Assembly: GCA_022925895.1 (NCBI GenBank)
Contig: JAKSYS010000474.1
Span: forward strand, 1-49,757
From: Fragilaria crotonensis
Taxonomy: Eukaryota > Bacillariophyta > Fragilariophyceae > Fragilariales > Fragilariaceae
DNA: 49,757 nucleotides
Direction: 5' to 3'
Part shown: positions 43,632-49,757 of the stretch, in pieces
Numbering within the stretch: position 1 is the stretch's first letter
How the letters are laid out: each line of letters opens with the position of its first letter
The notes under the pieces: model-generated
Database searches by the model: none
What the model was told of the DNA's origin: nothing
What the model saw: only the letters and a program-made list of their open reading frames with translations
Translations under genes and position numbers: made by a program

Positions 43632-43720
43632 TCAGAAAATAGCGTTACCGGTGCGCATGCTCTAAGATTCCGTGATCGTAAACGATTGATAAGCATGTCA
43701 GAACTATCTATGTATTAATC

Positions 43721-44189
43721 TGTTGAGATGTTCCAGATCTCTGCAACAGTACTTACACTTCCGGTGCGCAGTACCACGGTAAATCTACCAGCTAGTAGTT
43801 TGACAACACTATAAACCCTTGTTTGTTTTCCCTTCTGCAATGTTGTGACTACTTTAGATTACTCCTATCAATCCTCCCAGACCTCTTGGTCTTACCAAAT
43901 TGATCTTGCTTCTTGGAAGTAACCTTCTTAGCCTTGTTCTTCACTTCAATCCATGCATTTTCATTAATTATATTTCGCACCGTTGATTCCTTTCGTTTCG
44001 ATCGTACCAGTTAATCTTGCATGTTGGACCTCATCCGTAGGAATTCGTATTCCATTTACGAATCCCGAATAAATATTCTTGAACGAATCTTCCAGATTTC
44101 GCACGACTGTCGGTCGTGCGTACTGCACTGTCATAGCAGTCCCGTTTCCACTGCTACTGTCGCTTGTCAGTAAACGCTTATCCTCGACA
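43721..44189 (-). repeat. 3' LTR of second copia element
   Basis: 469 bp. Compared by eye with 49288-49756, it differs only near 43975 (a CT dinucleotide missing here) and near 43991-43999 (TTTCGTTTCG here, TTTTTTCG there). The last about 75 codons of the RNase H frame lie inside it. Confidence 0.92.
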
Positions 44190-44738
44190 TCCTCCCTCCA
44201 ACATTCAAGATTCCCATTCCTGATTCTCGCTGCATGCTTCGTGCAATTTCTCGGGCAGTTCTTATTCAGTATGTCCGCCGAGTTCTCTTCCGATCGTACG
44301 AACTGAACCTTTAAATAACCAGCTTCTTCAAGTTCTCGAATAAAGTGTGCTCTGACGTCAATATGCTTCGTCCTTGCTCCGACGTGTTGATTCTTCACTA
44401 AATAAATCGCTCCCAGATTGTCTTCATAAACACGCCCAACCAATTTCTCTTCCTTCGGGTATCTCATGACTTCGTCCAATAACATCATAATAAACTTGTT
44501 CTCACACGCTCCTTCGCCAGGCTTATGTACTCAGCCTCCGTACTTGACAACGTAACCACATGTTGAGTTTTCGACCCCAGTTCACCAACGTACCACCAAG
44601 TGTATGTAGCCCGGACGAAATGCTCTTGCGGTCATCAATGTTCTTCGCGTAATCCGAATCGACAAATGATATGGGCCTCAATTCCTTCGGTTTCCTGTAC
44701 GTTAAACCTTCGTAGTACCTCGCCTTGATATGTCCCAC
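43964..44738 (-). pseudogene. Copia RNase H and C-terminal tail running into the LTR
   Basis: Two frames: 44523-44738 carries ISFVDSDYAKN and the SGLHTLGG strand; 43964-44488 carries VYEDNLGAIYLV and ADILNK, typical of copia RNase H. The second frame passes straight through the polypurine tract (encoding W-R-E-D) and stops at 43964, about 225 bp inside the 3' LTR. One frame change lies near 44510. Confidence 0.82.
44190..44199 (-). promoter_or_regulatory. Polypurine tract of second copia element
   Basis: Minus-strand GGAGGGAGGA directly precedes the TG that opens the 3' LTR. It lies within the RNase H reading frame. Confidence 0.8.
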
Positions 44739-44739
44739 T

Positions 44740-45600
44740 AAACGCTCTAGTGCTTTCCAGTGCTCGCACCTGGATTAGACAAATGTTGTGCCAACTCTCG
44801 TGCAGGATTCGCCAAATCAGGTGCCAGCTTGGTCATCAGATACATAATCTTGCCAACAATCGAACGGTACTCGGTCATCCTCACAGGTTCTCCCTTGTTC
44901 TTGCTTAGGAATTTGTTTGGATATCCGGGTCTCAGCTTCCTTGATACTCCTTCCCACACTTGTCTCAAATGACTCAACAATTTCGTCCTCCAATTTTGTC
45001 ATACTTGCAACAATGTAGCTCTCTCCGTTATCGTCAGTTTTCCAGTCGTACCATACTCCAAGATGCTTCTTCAAACGTCCCAAGTCAGAGATATTGAACC
45101 GTTTCTTAAGTTCCGACTTAAACTTCTCAATCGTCTCTTTCTTACCAGCAAGTAAAACGTCATCCACGTGCACCACTGCCATCAGAGTCACTTCGCCCGC
45201 TGTATTCTTCCAGTAATAAAGGCACGGATCAACCAGACTCTGTATCATCTTCATGACTTGCGTCAAATATCTGAACAATGTCTTCATGAATAGGCGCGGA
45301 ACGTCAACTCCTCCATACATAGGTCTTGTCAGCTTGATACAAAACTTCCTCCGTTCGTCTTCGGAATAAATCCAAGTTCAACCATTCCTTCTGGCCATTC
45401 AGCAAATACTTCTCTGTCCGCTTCAAGTTCCGCATTTAGAAATGCTGCTTCGATGTCAATCATTTCCATGATCCAACCTTCACCCTGCCGGTACACTGCA
45501 ACTGCAATCGTAGTTCGTACTGTTGTGTCTGTTGCAACCGGCGAAAAAACTCAGTGTAATCCACTCCTGGGATCATGACGTAGCCCTAGCACGATCCGAC
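44740..45600 (-). pseudogene. Copia reverse transcriptase, frame-broken
   Basis: The intact part 44817-45320 includes the catalytic VHVDDVLLAG (about 45155-45185) and FNISDLGRLKKHLGVWYD, the copia thumb region. The N-terminal palm lies in other frames near 45320-45600, and a further piece is in 44747-44980. At least three frame changes. Confidence 0.8.
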
Positions 45601-46683
45601 TCTTGTATCGCAGTGACCCATCTTGCTCTCCTTGATCTTGAATATCCATTTCACGGGTATAGGCTTGCGTCCTTTCAGCATCTCTCTGGGAAACTTCTTC
45701 CAGGCATCACGTGACAGAAAATTGTTGATTTCCACAATAGCTGACGGTTTCCACTTAACTCCGTTCTTCCCATCCATCGCCTTACGAAACGTTTTCGGCT
45801 CTCCAGGATCCGATGATAAAGTCGCATTAAATGCAACTTGGTCCGTTCTACTTCGTGTTCGTACTCCAACTTCGTCGTCCTCGATTCTGATTGGTTCATC
45901 AATTCCAAGTCTCTTCATTTCGTTCTCCAGTCTCGTTACGCTTCGTTGCGGCCTCTCGGTTTGATCAATTTCGTCAACTTTGTCGTTCGTTTCGTTCTCC
46001 GCCATTTCTGGAGCATTTTCTCTCTGAGGAAGCTCAGGTAAGTCCTCCTCTTCCACACGCTCGTCGCTGTCATCAGTCTGGACCGAACGCGAGTCGTCGC
46101 TGTCGCTTTCGTCTTCAATAGCGGCAGCATCGTCGGTTTTCGAATTGGTCGTCGCGGTCGTCATCGCTTCGTTCGTCGATTTCTCCATCGATTCTCGGTC
46201 GTTCGTCGTCGTTGAAAGTCGCATCCGCGTGTATCCTCCTGCTTCAGACAATGGTGGACTCAGAGGACGTTGAACGACGGCGAGTTCCTCTTCATATTCG
46301 GGGATCAAGTGAATTTCCTCGCTTGCGACCTCCTCTTCTTGCTCAATTGGGGCCTCCTCCTCCAAAATCAACTCAGGGTCGAAGACCTGAGTCAGGGTCA
46401 ATCTGATATCGTTGGCCGCGTTCGTCACGTCTGCCCAAACATGCACATCTCGTGTTTCCACGACCTTGCTTGTTACTGGATTGTACATACGGTACACATC
46501 CCTGGCGTGGTTTTCACCATAGCCAATCATCACCATGGGGAACTCTTCTCCTTGAACTTCCTTCATGGTGGCCCTGTTTGTACATAGCCAACCCTCCCAA
46601 ACTGGATCAAATGAGGGTAAATGTTGCTCTTTCACCATAGAAGAGCTCATCCGGAGGTACTGTACTGCGTGTATTTGTAGCAC
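45586..46683 (-). CDS. Copia integrase C-terminus, linker and RT start
   Basis: A 365-codon open frame that is part of the polyprotein, not a separate gene. It begins with the integrase C-terminal region (YRMYNPVTSKVVETRDVHVW near 46440-46500). An acidic Glu/Asp/Ser-rich linker follows (about 45900-46250). It then enters the RT N-terminus (FNATLSSDPGEPKTFRKAM, and PVKWIFKIKES near 45630). It ends by frame change at 45586. Confidence 0.82.
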   Translation of the reverse strand: MLQIHAVQYLRMSSSMVKEQHLPSFDPVWEGWLCTNRATMKEVQGEEFPMVMIGYGENHARDVYRMYNPVTSKVVETRDVHVWADVTNAANDIRLTLTQVFDPELILEEEAPIEQEEEVASEEIHLIPEYEEELAVVQRPLSPPLSEAGGYTRMRLSTTTNDRESMEKSTNEAMTTATTNSKTDDAAAIEDESDSDDSRSVQTDDSDERVEEEDLPELPQRENAPEMAENETNDKVDEIDQTERPQRSVTRLENEMKRLGIDEPIRIEDDEVGVRTRSRTDQVAFNATLSSDPGEPKTFRKAMDGKNGVKWKPSAIVEINNFLSRDAWKKFPREMLKGRKPIPVKWIFKIKESKMGHCDTRVGSC

Positions 46684-46684
46684 A

Positions 46685-47790
46685 TTACCCAGTAGTGCAG
46701 CGGTCTTTGTCGCCCGCCCACAACTTCGCTTGCATCTCTTTTGTCCATGCTGCGGCGATCATCATAGCCAACGCACGCTTCGCGTCTCTCGAAAACATCC
46801 GTTCCACGACACCGTTATGTTGTGGTGTATGAGGGGCAGTGTACTCCAACTGTATCCCGTACTCTCCTTCGCAGAATCTTACGTAGCTCGGACATATGTT
46901 CACCGGCATTGTCGCACCGAAGGTACTTCACAGGCTTTCCAGCCGCCTTCAACTTGTCCAATAAGTCCTTCAGAATTTTGTTATGACGTTTTCCTGGCAC
47001 CGTAGAAATCCCAGGACTTCTCGTTTTGTCATCCACAAACTTGAACCAGTAGCGTGACCCCATGACTGTTTCCGAATAAGGGCCACTTGTGTCCATGTAA
47101 AGTCGTTCTCCGGTTTGTCCGCTGTCACCTTAGTAGTTTTGTTTGTTCTCTTTGGGTCGCCTTCGCTCGTGCACATCCGTCGCAAACGGACATTTTCCTG
47201 TCGCAATAATTTCGAGCGCCTTCAGCGTTTCCCGCACCACTCTCTGTTGCGTGACCGAATTTTTGATGAGCTTCATTGATGTCCATGTACTGTTTTCGCT
47301 CTTTCTTCTCCATTTCTTCGTCTTTTTCAGCAATTCTTCGACGTTAAACGCCTTTCGTTCTCCTTTGATACGAGATGCAATCAGATACGCCATTCCGTCT
47401 GAACCCGTTTGAATTCCAGCATCTCCCGCGACTCATTAAAATCTTTGATCCTTCTTTCCAGCCACAAACTCATTTCTTTCTCTGTAAGTCGGCCAACACT
47501 GATCAAATTCTTCGCAAAACCGGGACAACCATCACATCTTCCAACTTCAGCTTCTTTCCTGAGCTTTTCTGTTCCAGGGTCAAATCTCCAATTGCAATTG
47601 CTTTCATGGTTTCATTGTTTCCAACTCTGACATGCTCACCTTCAGTTGCTGTCTTCAAGTTAGTCATCATCTTGGTGTTAATGGAGACATGAGTTGTTGC
47701 TCCAGAGTCAACAAGCCAACTTTCATGCCCACTCAGTGACAGGAGACATGAATTTCCTTGAATTAGTAGCAAAACTTGCTCGTCCCACAT
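46685..47790 (-). pseudogene. Copia protease and integrase core, frame-broken
   Basis: The protease active site SWLVDSGATTHVS lies at about 47690-47725. The pre-integrase zinc-binding His and Cys residues are split between frames near 47160-47320 (HQKFGHAT; CDGCARAKA). The integrase core shows MDTSGPY (about 47080), RCDNAGEH (about 46910) and TPQHNGVVERMF (about 46800), completing the catalytic D-D-E set. Confidence 0.82.
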
Positions 47791-47819
47791 CCACTCTGCG
47801 CCTTGACTGATTTATCCAT

Positions 47820-49228
47820 CCGTACTCAATTCCTCTTGCTCCTCATTAATAAACTCAGTGTTCTCGACCTTTCTGCAGCTTCAGACTCTCCTGTCTTGCT
47901 TTCCTCATAATGAGTTTTGTCTTCCTTGTGATCGATGACTTCCTCTCCAGCTTCGGGCTCCTGCGCCTTGCTTTCTTCATACTCCAGATTGTCTTCTGCG
48001 ACATCTTCATTTTCTCTTCAACTTCGTCTTCGTCATCTTCGTCGTCACTCGTTTCGCACATATCAGCCCAACTCATAGTACTTGGCTTCTTCTTTCCCTT
48101 CGAACTTTCACCTTGGCTTGCTCGTCGCCTCTCGGTTTCCACTTAAACTCGAATGTCCTTCAACACTGCTCTCTTTGTATTGTTGTACTCAGCAATCTCC
48201 TGCAATAACTCCATTGCAAACTTGTCCGTGTCAAAGTAGTAGTCCTTCGTAGACTCTACGTTCCTCTTGACGTCATCCTCCCGGCTCTCAGCTCCTCGGA
48301 TTGTCATACCAACAAACATACCGGACTCTTCCTTCTTTGGACATTCCTTCGCGGTGCCCGAAAGCTCCACAGTTGTAACACTTGACCTTCAATTTTGCGT
48401 TTTCTCGTTCTCCGTTGTTGTTGTTGTTGCTGTTCGTTCGGCATTCTCTTGCACGATGGCCTTGCTTTCCACACTTGTTGCACTTGCCCTTGAACGCACG
48501 CCAGCCTCCTTTTCCGCTTGATGTGTTGAGCGCCAGGTGCTTGCCTTTCTTTCTCTCGTCCTTCTTGATTTTCGCGAGCTTGCCGATTTTGAACGGCTCA
48601 ACAAACATCTGATAATGGACCTGGATCTCCGAAACAAAGTCCTTGTGGGTGAAATCTTTCGACCCAATCTTGCCATTGAGCGACGCAATAACCGACTCGT
48701 ACCTTCGTTTGGGCAATCGCGCCAAAATAGTCGCTTCCATCTGCTCGTCGCTGCGCCTCGTTCCATTTTCGCATTTTCGACCTCCCGATTCAATCGCTCC
48801 ATCTCCATGATCCAGAGGTGCGGATCGTCCAAATCCGACTTCATGTAACACTTCTCCAACTTGGTCGTTGCCTTCACCAAGTCCCCGTCTTCTTCGAATC
48901 GTAGCGGTCCTTCAACGCTTGATACATCGCGAACGCAGTTTCGTGAGATTCGATGATAGCGAACGCGTCCCTCGACAGGACATAATCAGGAAATGCTTCG
49001 CCTCGTCGTCTTGGCGAATCAGCTCTTCCTCTTCAGTCGCTCGGCCTTATCGCCAGGCTCGGCGACACGCGATCCTCCAGTGCGCGCTTGAAACCTTCGT
49101 GGCGGCGAAGACCTCGGCTTTCATGAAAAATTCGCGGGGTTCCATTCCCCTTTCGTAGTGTCCGTCCCACTGAAGGGAATCACTTTGATCGACTCCAGGG
49201 TTGCTCCAGCCTTCTTCGCTTCGCTCAT
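47820..49228 (-). pseudogene. Copia gag with two CCHC knuckles, frame-broken
   Basis: The probable start ATG is at 49228 (MSEAKKAGATLESIKVIPFS), about 60 bp inside the 5' LTR end. The capsid part is spread over frames to about 48540. Nucleocapsid: the first knuckle CNKCGKQGHRAREC is near 48435-48480 and the second begins CYNCGAFGHR near 48355-48385, its last Cys lying in the next frame (KECPKKEE). A basic/acidic Ser-rich tail leads to the protease. Confidence 0.78.
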
Positions 49229-49287
49229 CCTTGCGTAGTCGTCTCTCGTTCGACCTTAACTTCCCACAAACAATCGTTTTTAAAACG

Positions 49288-49756
49288 TGTTGAGATGTTC
49301 CAGATCTCTGCAACAGTACTTACACTTCCGGTGCGCAGTACCACGGTAAATCTACCAGCTAGTAGTTTGACAACACTATAAACCCTTGTTTGTTTTCCCT
49401 TCTGCAATGTTGTGACTACTTTAGATTACTCCTATCAATCCTCCCAGACCTCTTGGTCTTACCAAATTGATCTTGCTTCTTGGAAGTAACCTTCTTAGCC
49501 TTGTTCTTCACTTCAATCCATGCATTTTCATTAATTATATTTCTCGCACCGTTGATTCCTTTTTTCGATCGTACCAGTTAATCTTGCATGTTGGACCTCA
49601 TCCGTAGGAATTCGTATTCCATTTACGAATCCCGAATAAATATTCTTGAACGAATCTTCCAGATTTCGCACGACTGTCGGTCGTGCGTACTGCACTGTCA
49701 TAGCAGTCCCGTTTCCACTGCTACTGTCGCTTGTCAGTAAACGCTTATCCTCGACA
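49288..49756 (-). repeat. 5' LTR of second copia element
   Basis: 469 bp, near-identical to the 3' LTR. Its outer end is one base before the window end. No clear primer-binding site for initiator tRNA is seen just inside it. Confidence 0.9.
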
Positions 49757-49757
49757 T

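Larger units (their letters stand above)
42932..43662. mobile_element. PIF/Harbinger-like TIR element, non-autonomous
   Basis: 731 bp bounded by 27-bp inverted repeats with one mismatch: GAGCATGCGCACCGGTAGCG... on the left (42932-42958) and its inverted copy at 43636-43662. The 3-bp direct repeat TAA flanks it (42929-42931 and 43663-43665). A TWA duplication with GC-rich TIRs beginning GAGCATG or GGGCATG fits PIF/Harbinger. The open frame inside (42981-43418) shows no DDE transposase motif. Two strong internal palindromes are present. A GTCTTTAGAAAC repeat occurs twice near the left end. Confidence 0.8.
43721..49756 (-). mobile_element. Second Ty1/copia LTR retrotransposon (6.0 kb), complete
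   Basis: On the minus strand: 5' LTR 49288-49756, gag, protease, integrase, RT, RNase H, polypurine tract, 3' LTR 43721-44189. LTRs are 469 bp each, TG..CA. The left flank is TAATC (43716-43720), and the single visible base beyond the right LTR (49757, T) agrees with a duplication starting T. The domain order is copia. The normal size (6 kb) contrasts with the 11.7-kb element upstream, and the proteins are clearly of a different lineage. Frames are broken repeatedly. Confidence 0.92.

Overview
The window looks like nuclear DNA of a unicellular ochrophyte alga, most likely a diatom. Spliceosomal introns of 75-190 bp with GT..AG ends interrupt some genes. The proteins include eukaryote-only families (UTP4/cirhin, TMEM65, SLC41/MgtE-type), and the kinase-like, glycosyltransferase-like and orphan genes resemble families common in diatoms. 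About 18 kb is Ty1/copia retrotransposon. The taxon is inferred from gene style; no marker gene is present.

Layout. 1-3.4 kb: a frame-broken divergent protein kinase (+) and an aminoglycoside-phosphotransferase-fold gene (-). 3413-3874: a hAT-type MITE with a perfect 8-bp target duplication. 4020-15736: an 11.7-kb copia element with near-identical LTRs, an unusual ~5.3-kb coding region upstream of gag, and a probable start codon inside the 5' LTR. 16.1-19.7 kb: two glycosyltransferase-like genes (HtrL/YibB-like, +; fucosyltransferase-like, -), both frame-broken. 20.3-27.3 kb: pyroglutamyl-peptidase I (-), a secreted DUF547 protein with two introns (+), a TMEM65-GAF fusion (-) and a sugar-nucleotidyltransferase-like gene with one intron (-). 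27.3-31.3 kb: gene-poor, repeat-bearing spacer. 31.3-42.7 kb: gene-dense and intact: a glycosyltransferase-like protein (+), a conserved orphan with a signal or plastid-targeting leader (+), UTP4 (-, one intron), an ankyrin/2OG-Fe(II) oxygenase (+) and an SLC41/MgtE-type Mg transporter (-). 42932-43662: a PIF/Harbinger-like TIR element with a TAA duplication. 43721-49756: a second, complete copia element on the minus strand, which ends one base before the window does.

The genes do not form a pathway; this is a set of independent housekeeping and lineage-specific genes separated by transposons. The main cross-cutting signal is that the two LTRs of the large copia element differ only by length changes in short homopolymer runs, with no substitutions. 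Several broken host genes are also repaired in principle by one base in a homopolymer. Many apparent pseudogene lesions may therefore be residual long-read consensus errors rather than biology.
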